From NCBI GenBank assembly GCA_037442205.1, contig JBBIQS010000042.1, positions 1 to 64,000 of the forward strand: a stretch of 64,000 nt of DNA, in the 5' to 3' direction. A program made the translations under genes and the position numbers. Below are positions 25,868 to 36,249 of this stretch, one piece after another. The notes under the pieces were generated by a model. The model worked only from the letters and a program-made list of their open reading frames with translations. It ran no database searches and was not told where the DNA came from. Origin of the DNA: JBBIQS01 sp037442205 (GTDB taxonomy: Bacteria > Myxococcota > Myxococcia > Myxococcales > UBA5297). Each line of letters opens with the position of its first letter. Within the stretch, counting starts at the first letter, position 1.

Positions 25868-26146
25868 GCCTGTCCCTGTCCCGAGCCGTCGGTTCTTCCG
25901 ATAGGACCGGCCTATCCTCGGGATAGACCCGGTCGGTCCTTGGGATAGGAGCCGCCTATCCCTGGGATAGATCCGGTCGGTCCTCGGGATAGGAGCCGCC
26001 TATCCCCGGGATACACCCAGTCGGTCCTCGGGATAGAAGCCTCCTATCCCCGGGATAGACCCGGTCGGTCCACGGGATAGGAGCTGTCTATCCCCGGGAT
26101 AGGCCCGGGCGGCCCTCGGGATAGGGCCTGGCTATCCCCGGGATAG
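25868..26146. repeat. 44-bp tandem palindromic repeat array
   Basis: Six copies of the palindrome CTATCCC-N-GGGATAG begin at 25912, 25956, 26000, 26044, 26088 and 26132, exactly 44 bases apart; one has a single mismatch (GGGATAC at 26008-26014) and the first has CTATCCT. Between successive palindromes a GGGATAG half-site begins at 25942, 25986, 26030, 26074 and 26118, also in perfect 44-base register, and pairs with the following CTATCCC across a 7-base gap (up to eight pairs around a 5-base loop). A more degenerate copy precedes the array near 25868-25904. The heptamers are conserved while the bases between them drift. The spacers are repeat sequence, not unique, so this is not CRISPR. Confidence 0.92.
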
Positions 26147-26166
26147 ACCCGGTCGATGCTGTGCAC

Positions 26167-26203
26167 AAAAAGGAGAGCGCCGGCCATCTCCGGCCCGGCG
26201 CTC
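26167..26203 (-). terminator. Rho-independent terminator of the 26234 gene
   Basis: On the minus strand, GAGCGCCGG and CCGGCGCTC (plus-strand arms 26175-26183 and 26195-26203) form a 9-bp stem followed by TCCTTTTTG, a good U tract (26167-26171). It lies 30 bases beyond the stop at 26234. Confidence 0.85.
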
Positions 26204-26233
26204 GAGAATCCGCTCGAGCTGGAAGCGGCCGGC

Positions 26234-26689
26234 CTACTGCCCCTTCTTGAAGGTCTTGCCCTTGGCGGCGAAGGCGTTGCGGCCCTCGTAGCTGCTCAGG
26301 TTGCCCTGGACCTCGAGGAGCGTGCCCCGAGACATCTCGGCGAACTGGGACTGGAACTGGCCGTCGAAGTAGACGGTGAACAGGTAGCGCATGCCGTCGT
26401 TGGCGTCGCGCGGGCGGTCGGCGCACTCCATGTCCGCCATCACCGGCGGGTTCATGTCCTGGGGGTTGGTCTGATCGCTCAGCGACAGCAGCCGCAGCTT
26501 CCAGGTGAACGGTGAGCTCGCCAGCTGCTCCACCAGCTTGCGCTTGTCCGCCTCGCCCAGGTTCGAGGTCTTGTCGAGCTTGCGGGCCAGCTCGTTGCAG
26601 GTGTCGGCCAGCGGGGTGATCGGCGCCGGCGGCGCGTGCGCGCAGGAGATTCCCAAGAGCGAGAGCATGAGCAGGAGGGAGCGCCGCAT
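26234..26689 (-). CDS. Hypothetical lipoprotein
   Basis: A 151-residue exported lipoprotein with lipobox GISC (Cys16), three or four conserved-looking aromatic segments (TWKLRLLSLSD, MRYLFTVYFDGQF) and a basic tail. No family is recognised. It carries its own terminator at 26167-26203, is monocistronic, and lies upstream of the palindromic array. Probably envelope-associated. Confidence 0.7.
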   Translation of the reverse strand: MRRSLLLMLSLLGISCAHAPPAPITPLADTCNELARKLDKTSNLGEADKRKLVEQLASSPFTWKLRLLSLSDQTNPQDMNPPVMADMECADRPRDANDGMRYLFTVYFDGQFQSQFAEMSRGTLLEVQGNLSSYEGRNAFAAKGKTFKKGQ

Positions 26690-27013
26690 GGTCTAGACCT
26701 CGTCGGTTCGGGTTGTGCGAACCTAGCACCTCCTGCGGCCTGAGATGAAGGCGGCGAGCCACTCTCCGACTCAGGCAGGTGGCCATCGCCCGAGGCGAGC
26801 TCGGATTTCGAGTCATCGCCTGCCGGGCGCCGTGGACAGCGCTCGGCGGACCACGGTAAAAAGTCGGCTCCGCTCGGCAATCGGCGGCGGACCTGTGCCG
26901 AGCCTTCCGGCGGACTCGGCTCATTACTTCCTTCCGCGCGGGGCGCAGTCAACGGGGCCACGCCGACTCTCGACTTTCGGCAGCACCCTTCTCACCACCC
27001 AGGAGGCCTTCTC
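26690..27013. other. Divergent intergenic region
   Basis: About 320 bases separating the minus-strand lipoprotein gene from the plus-strand barrel/lipase operon. It must hold promoters for both, but no confident -35/-10 pair was seen. A ribosome binding site AGGAGG precedes ATG 27014. Nothing else is recognised. Confidence 0.4.
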
Positions 27014-28756
27014 ATGAGGCGATTCTCCCTGTCCTTGTTGGCGGCGGCCTGCGCCAACTTCCTTGCCGCACCGGCGCTGGCCGAGGAGCCCGCCGCCGCC
27101 GCGTCTCCGGCGCCCCAGGCCGCCACCGCCCCCGCTCCTGAGCCGGCCGCTGCTCCCGCGGCTGCTCCCGCCGAGCCTGCCGGCGCTTCGGCTCCCGCGG
27201 CTTCTGCTGTCGCCGCCCCCGCCGAGCCTGCCGCCGCAGCCGCTCCGGTCGCCGCCGCTCCCGCTGCTCCCGCTGCCGAGCCCGCGAAGGCCGCGCCTGT
27301 CGCCGGCCACCCGGAGCAGGGCCGCCTCCGCGCCACCTTCGCCGGCGACGACCTCGAGCTGGCCCTCGAGGGCGGGCTGCGCGTCAACGCGCTGGCCATG
27401 CAGTCCTTCGCCATCGACTCCGCCAGCTCGTCGGTGCGCCCCAACCCCTTCGACACCCGCGTCCGCCTCGAGCCGCTGGTCCGCTTTCAGCGGCTGACGG
27501 TCAAGGCCGACCTCGACTTCGCCGACGGCGCCATCAGCGACATGCCCGGCGCCGAGGTGGCCCTGGGCGAGACCAGCCACCCCGACCTCAAGCTGTTCGA
27601 GCTGCGCGAGGCCTACCTGGCCTATCGCGGCGACACCTGGCTGGCCCGCGTCGGCAAGCAGGCCAGCCAGTGGGGCCTGGGGATCGTCGCCAACGGCGGG
27701 ATGAAGGACGCCGCCCCCGGCGAGTTCGGCCAGAGCCGCTACGGCTCGCTGGTCTGGCGCGGCATCGTCGCCGGCCGGCCGTTCTTCTCCCTCGGCGGCA
27801 ACTGGCGCGCCCTCGAGCCGGCGATCGCCGTCGACCTGATCGACCGCGACAACACCGCCGAGTACGCCTTGGGCGACCGGGCGCTGCAGGGGGTCTTCGC
27901 TCTGCGCTTCAAGCAGGACGACGAGCACAGCGTCGGCGTCTACGCCGTCTACCGCCACCAGCGCCCCGCCGGCCACGCCTTCGACGACAGCTGGCGCGCC
28001 ACCGACGCCTACGTCGCCGACGTCGCCGGCAACTGGCAGTGGAAGCTGGGCGACGGCACCTTCCGGCTGGCGGGCGAGGCGGCCCTGATCACCGGCACCA
28101 GCAGCATGGCCCGCACCGACATCGCTCCCCAGTCCGCGATCCAGCAGCTGGGCGCCGCGATCAAGGCCGGCTACCGAGTCGACTCGCTCGAGGGGCTGCT
28201 CGACGCCGGCTACGCCTCCGGCGACCAGAACCCCTACGACGACAAGCTGCAGGCCTTCCGCTTCGACCCCAACTACCACGTCGGCGTGGTGCTGTTCTCC
28301 GAGGTGATGGCCTACCAGACCGCCCGCACCGCCGCCCGCGCCATCGACCCCGAAATCTCCGGCGTGCCCCAGGACGGTGTCCAGCTGCTGCCCAGCCGCG
28401 GCGGGATCAGCGGCGCCAGCTACCTCAACCCGCGCGTGCGCTACGCGGTCAGCCCGGCCCTCGACGTCTACGGCGGACCGCTGTTCGCCTGGACCACCGC
28501 TCGCCTCACCGATCCCTTCAACACCCGCCTGGCCGGCGGCGAGATCCGCAACTCACTGAACGGCTCGCCCGGCGGCTATTTGGGCACCGAGCTCGACGTG
28601 GGCGCCCAGGGCCGCTACCGGGTCACCGACGGCGTGCAGCTGGCGGTCACCCTCGAGGCGGGCTGGCTGGTCCCGGGCAGCGCCTTCGCCGATGCCTCCG
28701 GCAACACGCTCCCGCCGATCGCCGCCGGAAACCTGCGGCTGGCCTTCAACTTCTAG
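27014..28756 (+). CDS. Outer-membrane beta-barrel protein with Ala/Pro-rich N-terminus
   Basis: A 580-residue exported protein: signal peptide (about 1-23), then an extreme Ala/Pro/Glu low-complexity tract (about 24-100) that may cross the periplasm or peptidoglycan, then a large barrel domain (about 105-580) with alternating-polarity strands and a terminal Phe (FNF). The barrel part contains LYRVGKQ-like ..ARVGKQASQWGLGIVAN.., a pattern I associate with porin or alginate-export-like proteins. It is followed after 11 bases by the lipase-like lipoprotein gene, so the two are one operon. A role in surface export or uptake of a lipid or polymer is inferred from that partner. Confidence 0.75.
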   Translation: MRRFSLSLLAAACANFLAAPALAEEPAAAASPAPQAATAPAPEPAAAPAAAPAEPAGASAPAASAVAAPAEPAAAAAPVAAAPAAPAAEPAKAAPVAGHPEQGRLRATFAGDDLELALEGGLRVNALAMQSFAIDSASSSVRPNPFDTRVRLEPLVRFQRLTVKADLDFADGAISDMPGAEVALGETSHPDLKLFELREAYLAYRGDTWLARVGKQASQWGLGIVANGGMKDAAPGEFGQSRYGSLVWRGIVAGRPFFSLGGNWRALEPAIAVDLIDRDNTAEYALGDRALQGVFALRFKQDDEHSVGVYAVYRHQRPAGHAFDDSWRATDAYVADVAGNWQWKLGDGTFRLAGEAALITGTSSMARTDIAPQSAIQQLGAAIKAGYRVDSLEGLLDAGYASGDQNPYDDKLQAFRFDPNYHVGVVLFSEVMAYQTARTAARAIDPEISGVPQDGVQLLPSRGGISGASYLNPRVRYAVSPALDVYGGPLFAWTTARLTDPFNTRLAGGEIRNSLNGSPGGYLGTELDVGAQGRYRVTDGVQLAVTLEAGWLVPGSAFADASGNTLPPIAAGNLRLAFNF

Positions 28757-28767
28757 AGGGGAAAACC

Positions 28768-31700
28768 ATGAAGAACATCTCGCTCAGCCTGCCAATCGCC
28801 CTGGCCGCGCTGGCGGTGGCCTCATGCACCGCCTCCGAGCCCGAGGGGCTGCGTCTGGCGGCCCCGGGCACCGGGGCCCAGGTCAAGTTCGACGTCTTCC
28901 ACAAGCCGCTGCCGGAAATCCCGCTGCCCAACGACATCGCCACCCGCTACGACCCGGGCTCGCCCACCGGCCGTCGCGTCAACGCCAGCATGGTGGCCAA
29001 CAACCAGTGGGAGCGGACCACCCGCCAGGAGCTCGACAAGCTCGACGGCTGGAGCACCTTCGGCGCCATCAGCGTCGGCTTCGACAAGCCGCTCGACCCG
29101 GAGGTGATCTTCCAGCGCCACCGCGACAACTACGACTTCAGCAACGACGCGGTCTACGTGATCGACGTCAGCCCGGACTCGCCGGAGTTCTGCCAGCCGG
29201 TGGCGCTGGACATGGGCGCCGGCAACTTCCCGTACACCATCGAGGACTTCGACAAGTACTACCCCAACGATCCGCGTGGCCGGACCGACACCCTTCTCTT
29301 CGAGCAGGTGGAGGAGGACCTGAACCACAACGGGAAGCTCGACCCGGGCGAGGACACCGACATGGACGGCGTCCTCGACCATCCCAACACCCGCCACCGG
29401 GACGGCACCCTGGACGACCTGCTCACCTTCTACGAGCGCGAGACCAACACCCTGATCATGCGGCCGGTGGTGCCGCTGCGCGAGGAGACCACCTACGCGG
29501 TGGTGCTCACCCGCCGCCTGCTCGACGAGGACGGCCGGCCGGTGCGCTCGCCGTTCAAGTACATCAACCACGTGCAGCAGAACGCGGCGCTGGCCCCGCT
29601 CGAGGGCTGCCTCCACAAGCTGCCGCTGTCGCTGGATGACGTTTCCTTTACCTGGGCCTTCACCACCCAGAGCATCACCCGCGACTTCCGCGCCATCCGC
29701 GACGGGCTCTATGGTGTCAGCACCCTCCCCAAGGACAGCGCCATCGCCAAGCTGGCCGGGGACTTCCCGACCGACATCGACTGGCTCGACGCCAAGGACA
29801 AGGGCGAGGGCAACCTCAAGGTCCTCCCCTCGGCCGAGTTCATCAATGCGATGAGGCCGGTCTTGACCAGCCTGATGGGCAACGACGCCGGCCGGGCCAA
29901 GGCCATCGTCGAGAGCCACAACTTCGTGGACTACGAGGTCTTCGGCACCTTCCAGAGCCCGCAGTTCTTTCCGCGCTGGGACGAGTCGGTCAAACCCAAG
30001 GCCCTGCTGCCGTTGGGCGAGCAGGTGTGGCAGGTGAATCCGCTGACCGGCGATGCCTTCGTCCGGTCCGAGAAGGTCAGCTTCTGGATGACCATCCCCA
30101 AGCGCCAGTACAAGCGGAATCCCGACGCCCCGGCCCCGCTGGTCATCCTGGGGCACGGCTACACCGGCAGCAAGATGGACCCGATCAGCTTCGGCGGCTT
30201 CTTCGCCCGCCACGGCATCGCCACGCTGGGGATGGAGTGCCCCAGCCACGGGGTGTCCGTCGACGCCAACGCGAGGGACATGGTGCTGGCGCTGGGGCGG
30301 ACCAACAACATCGAGAAGACGATCAAGGCCCTCCTCGACGGACGGGCCTTCGACCAGAACGGCGACGGGCAGGCGGATTCGGGCGCCGACTACTGGACCG
30401 CCTACGCCTTCCACACCCGCGACATGGTCCGCCAGTCGACGGTGGACTACATGCGGCTCATCCAGATCCTGCGCAGCTGGGACGGCACGAAGACCTGGAA
30501 GTGGGATCCGGCGAAGAAGAACGCGCCGGGGCTGGCCGGGGACTTCGACGGCGACGGCAAGGTGGACGTGGGCGGCGACGCCGACATCGACATGGTCGGC
30601 GGCTCGCTGGGCGGCATCATGAGCTCGATGGTGGCCGGCATCGAGCCGCGGGTTCGAGTGGCGGTGCCGATCGCCGGCGGCGGCGGGTTGTCCGACATCG
30701 CGCAGCGCAGCATCCAGGGCGGAGTGGCCGAGGCGGTCAACCTGCGGATGTTCGGGCCGCTGCTGCTGACCCTGCGCGGCGGCGACGGGTCGCTGGAGCT
30801 GTGGCAGTACCTGCCCGACCTGAACCGCACTGGATCGGTGAAGCTGGGGCAGGTGGGGCGCGAGCTGCCCGAGGGCGACACCGCGGTGCTCACCAACCAG
30901 AAGACCGGGGACTATCGCTGCGCGCGGGTCCAGGCCGGCTCGCTGCTGCGGGTGGCGGTCCCCTCGGACCAGGGCGACGTGCTGTCGCTGTCCTTCTACT
31001 CCGGCCCGCTGCCGCCGCAGGACCGCACCGGCTGCCGCATTCCCTCCGACGCCGCTCCCTACCTGACCGTCGACAAGCTGGGGATCGAGGCCAAGTTCCA
31101 GGGGAAGACCTACCCGGCCAGCAGCCCGCTCATCGCCCTGGGCGACGGCTTCGGCATGCGCCGCGGCACTCCCGAGCTGCGCAGCTTCCTGTCGATCGCG
31201 CAGATGGCCATGGATCCGGGCGATCCGATCAACTTCACGCCGTTCTTCGAGAGGCGGCTGATGAAGCACACCACCGGCGAGGTGGTCGCTCCGCGGGTGA
31301 TGTTCGTGACCACCATCGGCGACATGGCGGTGCCGGCCAACACCGGGGCCTCGCTGGCCCGGGCGGCCGGGTTCATCGACTACGCCGACGTCGATCCGCG
31401 CTACGGCAAGCCGGTCAACCAGGTGCTCGCCGACACCTACACCTACGAGGCGACCGAGCGGATTCCTCACCACATCAACAGCTCCGGCCAGAGCGTGCTC
31501 GAGGACGTGGACGACTTCTCGTCGATCGCCACCGGCAGCCCGGACGACGGCTTCGACGTGCCGCGGCTCAGCCCGCCGCTGCGGCTGGTCAAGCAGTCGA
31601 CCAAGAACGGCGGCTACGAGGGGATCATGTTCCCGTACGCGATCCCCACCGGCAAGCACGGCTTCGACCTGCCCGCCTCCGAGCCGGGGTGGGACCTGGG

Positions 31701-31830
31701 GCGCTTCCTCATCAACACCCTCGGGCACTACGTGAACTCGAGCGGCACCGAGTACAACACCGACAAGTGCAACATCGACTACAGCTGCAGCTACATCCCG
31801 CCGATGCCGGCGGACGGCTTCCACTACTGA
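28768..31830 (+). CDS. Giant VolA-like lipase lipoprotein
   Basis: A 1020-residue lipoprotein (lipobox ASC near residue 20) related to the N-terminal virulence-factor-lipase family: FDVFHKPLPEIPLPNDIA near 32-50 and LDGWSTFGAISVGFDKPLD near 92-110, then an alpha/beta hydrolase region with LVILGHGYTGSK near 462 and nucleophile GGSLGG (Ser613). Three Ca-loop-like insertions (DLNHNGKLDPGED near 190, DQNGDGQADSG near 530, DFDGDGKVDVG near 592) suggest Ca-dependent stability. Vibrio VolA is a surface lysophospholipase; a similar surface-lipase role is inferred. It is the second gene of the operon led by the barrel protein, with a terminator hairpin after it. Confidence 0.8.
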   Translation: MKNISLSLPIALAALAVASCTASEPEGLRLAAPGTGAQVKFDVFHKPLPEIPLPNDIATRYDPGSPTGRRVNASMVANNQWERTTRQELDKLDGWSTFGAISVGFDKPLDPEVIFQRHRDNYDFSNDAVYVIDVSPDSPEFCQPVALDMGAGNFPYTIEDFDKYYPNDPRGRTDTLLFEQVEEDLNHNGKLDPGEDTDMDGVLDHPNTRHRDGTLDDLLTFYERETNTLIMRPVVPLREETTYAVVLTRRLLDEDGRPVRSPFKYINHVQQNAALAPLEGCLHKLPLSLDDVSFTWAFTTQSITRDFRAIRDGLYGVSTLPKDSAIAKLAGDFPTDIDWLDAKDKGEGNLKVLPSAEFINAMRPVLTSLMGNDAGRAKAIVESHNFVDYEVFGTFQSPQFFPRWDESVKPKALLPLGEQVWQVNPLTGDAFVRSEKVSFWMTIPKRQYKRNPDAPAPLVILGHGYTGSKMDPISFGGFFARHGIATLGMECPSHGVSVDANARDMVLALGRTNNIEKTIKALLDGRAFDQNGDGQADSGADYWTAYAFHTRDMVRQSTVDYMRLIQILRSWDGTKTWKWDPAKKNAPGLAGDFDGDGKVDVGGDADIDMVGGSLGGIMSSMVAGIEPRVRVAVPIAGGGGLSDIAQRSIQGGVAEAVNLRMFGPLLLTLRGGDGSLELWQYLPDLNRTGSVKLGQVGRELPEGDTAVLTNQKTGDYRCARVQAGSLLRVAVPSDQGDVLSLSFYSGPLPPQDRTGCRIPSDAAPYLTVDKLGIEAKFQGKTYPASSPLIALGDGFGMRRGTPELRSFLSIAQMAMDPGDPINFTPFFERRLMKHTTGEVVAPRVMFVTTIGDMAVPANTGASLARAAGFIDYADVDPRYGKPVNQVLADTYTYEATERIPHHINSSGQSVLEDVDDFSSIATGSPDDGFDVPRLSPPLRLVKQSTKNGGYEGIMFPYAIPTGKHGFDLPASEPGWDLGRFLINTLGHYVNSSGTEYNTDKCNIDYSCSYIPPMPADGFHY

Positions 31831-31852
31831 CGAGAGTGGTGGTCTGAGTTCC

Positions 31853-31888
31853 GATGCCCGCCCCGCGCGAAAGCGAGGGGCGGGCATC
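31853..31888. terminator. Terminator hairpin between convergent genes
   Basis: GATGCCCGCCCC and GGGGCGGGCATC form a perfect 12-bp stem around a 12-base loop, between the convergent lipase and uup genes. No long U tract follows on either strand, but the stem is strong and it probably ends both transcripts. Confidence 0.75.
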
Positions 31889-31942
31889 GAGCTTCAGGCG
31901 GCGCTCGCTGGCTTCGGGCGGTCGGGCGGCGAGCCGGTGCCG

Positions 31943-33844
<1,902 letters not shown>

Positions 33845-33908
33845 GGCGCAGGCTTTAACACGCGGCCGGGCGGGTTTGGGCGGCAAACGGCGGCGGTCGA
33901 GGCCTCGC

Positions 33909-34292
33909 TCAGCCCCTCCACGCCGTCCAGGCCAACAGCGCCCAGCCGGCCAGGAAGCAGACTCCGCCGAACGGGGTCACCGCCCCCAGGACACGAATCC
34001 CGGAGAGCGCCAGTACGTAGAGACTGCCGGAGAACAGGACGATGCCGGCGAACATCAGCCAGCCCGAGGCGCTCATCAGCGGCCCCGGGGTCTGCCGCTG
34101 GCCGGCCAGGAGCCCGACCGCCAGCAGTCCGAGCGCGTGGTACATCTGATAGCGGGCACCGGTCTCCCAGTTGGCGAGCAGGTCCGGGGTCAGGATCTTC
34201 TTGAGGCCGTGGGCGCCGAAGGCCCCCGCCGCCACCGAGATCAGGGCGTTGAGGGCGCCGAGCCCCAGGAAGGTTCGGGCGATGGAAGTCAT
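33909..34292 (-). CDS. DUF423 membrane protein (YgdD-like)
   Basis: A 127-residue inner-membrane protein with four hydrophobic segments. The family pattern is clear: GAFGAHGLK near 23-31, W..GA.YQMYHALGLL near 42-56, and TPFGG..FLAGWALLAW at the C-terminus. DUF423 proteins are widespread and unassigned. Start ATG 34292 has AAGGAG upstream. It may be co-transcribed with uup downstream, but no functional link is known. Confidence 0.9.
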   Translation of the reverse strand: MTSIARTFLGLGALNALISVAAGAFGAHGLKKILTPDLLANWETGARYQMYHALGLLAVGLLAGQRQTPGPLMSASGWLMFAGIVLFSGSLYVLALSGIRVLGAVTPFGGVCFLAGWALLAWTAWRG

Positions 34293-34369
34293 GGGAGGCA
34301 GCTCCTTGCGCTCGCGGTTGTGCCCCGGTTCATAGGGGCCGGCCGGGCGCGGAGCAAGGCCGTTTGTCG

Positions 34370-36115
34370 CTACTTGCGAGTGAGCGGCAGGGACATGGTC
34401 ACCGTCACTCCCTTGCCCAGCTCGCTGGCGACGCCGACGGTGCCGCCGTGGGCTTCGATCACCTGGCGGGTGATGTACAGCCCCAGCCCCGAGCCGTGGA
34501 TTCGCTCCGAGTTGGAGGCCCGGAAGAAGCGCTCGAAGAGCATCGGCAGCTCGGCGGCGGGAATACCCGGGCCGTGATCCCGGATGACCAGCCGCGCGCT
34601 CCTCAGGTCGGCCGACAGCCCCAGCTCGACCGGAGTGTCGCGGGGCGCGAACTTGAGGGCGTTGGAGACCACGTTGGTCACCGCCCGCTCCAGCCAGGAG
34701 CGATCGCCTTCGATGGGGGCGCTCGACGGCGTCTCGACCAGCCGCAGGCGGGCCCGATCCTGGGAGGAGAAGCCCTTGCTCACCAGCTCGCCTATCAGCT
34801 CGTCGAGCTCCAGCCGCTCTCGCTGCAGCGCCAGCTTGCCGCTCTCCAGCCGGGCCGAGTCCACCAGGTCGTTGAGCATCGCGGTCATGCGCCGGGCGGC
34901 GTGGAAGGTCAGCTCGCGCCCCTCGCGGCAGTCGGGGTTGTCGCAGCGGCGGCCGAAGCTGCTGGTCTCGCCCACGATCACCGACAGCGGAGAGCGCAGG
35001 TCGTGGGAGACCATGGCCACGAAGTCGTCCTTGGAGCGCTCGCTGGCCAGGGCGCGGGCGCGCTCCTGCTCGACGCTGGCCAGGGCGCGGGTCAGCTCGG
35101 CGATCTTGCCGTGCAGCGCGGCGTCGGTGCGCTGGTAGAGCAGGGTGTTCTCGACCGCAATGCCGATCTGCCGGCCGATCATCTCGAACAGCCGCTCGCG
35201 CTCCGCGGTGAGCTGCCCGGACTCAGGTGGGGAGAGGAACAGGATGCCCAAGACCCGCTCGCGGGAGATGAGCGGCACCGCCAGGTGCTGGGCGCCGCGC
35301 GAGTGCGCCCCTAGCCGGCAGCATCCGTCGGCGGAGCAGTTGCCCAGCACCACCTTGCCGGTGCGGGCGGCGGACACGCCCAGGCAGTCGGCGACAGCCA
35401 GCCCCTGGTCGTGCTCGACGACGACCGCCTCGTCGAGCCCGCGCTGCGCCGCGCGCCGCATCCTGCGGCCGCTTTCATCCATGAGGAAGATCTCGCCCCA
35501 GGCCGGCCGGGCCACCAGCCGCAGCGTCGCCGCCAACGCGCCCTCCAGCACGTCATCCAGGCTCAGGGAGCGGCTGGTGCGCGTGAGCAGGGTGTTGAGA
35601 ACCTCCAGCTCGTCGTTGCGTCGCTTGAGCTGCTCTTCCGAGGCCTTGAGGCTGGTGACGGCGCCGTTGAGCTGGTCGACGAAGCGCACCCGCTCCGAGA
35701 CGTCCTGGGCCACTTCCACCGCCCAGGTCACTTCTCCAGACTCGTCGCGGATCGGCAGCGAGACGATCTCGGCGTGGGTGGTGCCGCCCTCGCCATCGAA
35801 TCCGGTGTGGACCACCGAAGACGGCTTGCCGGTGCGGAAGGTGGTGGTGCAGGGGCAGTCGGAGCAGGGGCTGTCGCGCTTGTGGATCAGCTGGAAGCAG
35901 TGCTGGCCCACCAGCTGCTGGCGGTCGCGCTTGAGCCAGCGCTCGAGGTAGGCGTTGGTGCGGCGAATTCGGTAGTCGCGGTCGATGACCACCACCCCCG
36001 AGGTCATCCCGTCGACGATGGCGTCGGTGAAAAACGAGCCGTCCTCGGGGCTGGCCTGCGGCTTGGCGTCGGCCGGCTCGTGAGACACGTTGGGGCTCCC
36101 GGATGTCAGTACCAT
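34370..36115 (-). CDS. Soluble PAS-GAF sensor histidine kinase with Cys clusters
   Basis: A 581-residue cytoplasmic histidine kinase: PAS (about 28-145), coiled coil (150-178), GAF (about 180-325), coiled coil, HisKA with H-box SHDLRSPLSVI (phospho-acceptor His371), and HATPase_c with N box, DHGPGIP and GSGLGLY. There is no transmembrane segment. The PAS domain carries DSPCSDCPC (Cys84, 87, 89), the GAF Cys244, 260, 265 and 266, and the HisKA Cys391 and 396, so it may bind an iron-sulfur or zinc centre, or respond to redox. No response regulator is adjacent; the free receiver at 53299 is 18 kb away. Confidence 0.88.
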   Translation of the reverse strand: MVLTSGSPNVSHEPADAKPQASPEDGSFFTDAIVDGMTSGVVVIDRDYRIRRTNAYLERWLKRDRQQLVGQHCFQLIHKRDSPCSDCPCTTTFRTGKPSSVVHTGFDGEGGTTHAEIVSLPIRDESGEVTWAVEVAQDVSERVRFVDQLNGAVTSLKASEEQLKRRNDELEVLNTLLTRTSRSLSLDDVLEGALAATLRLVARPAWGEIFLMDESGRRMRRAAQRGLDEAVVVEHDQGLAVADCLGVSAARTGKVVLGNCSADGCCRLGAHSRGAQHLAVPLISRERVLGILFLSPPESGQLTAERERLFEMIGRQIGIAVENTLLYQRTDAALHGKIAELTRALASVEQERARALASERSKDDFVAMVSHDLRSPLSVIVGETSSFGRRCDNPDCREGRELTFHAARRMTAMLNDLVDSARLESGKLALQRERLELDELIGELVSKGFSSQDRARLRLVETPSSAPIEGDRSWLERAVTNVVSNALKFAPRDTPVELGLSADLRSARLVIRDHGPGIPAAELPMLFERFFRASNSERIHGSGLGLYITRQVIEAHGGTVGVASELGKGVTVTMSLPLTRK

Positions 36116-36249
36116 CCTGCCCCTTGAGCACCGCGCCCGGAGGGCAGGCTTCTATCCAAGGCTATCGGGAATGGCGGACAGTGTCACATTTGCGACTCCC
36201 GACGGTTAGCCCTGGGCCCGGCGCCGGCGGCCGTGGCAGACTGCGCCCC

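Larger units (their letters stand above)
25705..26233. other. Long intergenic region upstream of the ACE-like gene
   Basis: About 530 bases without a gene. From left to right: a non-descript GC-rich stretch (25705-25867), the 44-bp palindromic array (25868-26146), then the minus-strand terminator of the next gene (26167-26203). The region lies between two co-oriented minus-strand genes, so the array is both downstream of one gene and in the promoter region of the ACE-like gene. Confidence 0.7.

Noticed and set aside
25868..26146. Possible CRISPR array
   Set aside because: The intervals between repeats are themselves repeat sequence with small drift rather than unique spacers, and no cas genes are present.
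28822..31887. 1021-residue open frame on the minus strand
   Set aside because: Opposes the VolA-like lipase gene, has shadow composition (His/Val/Arg/Gly) and no recognisable motif.
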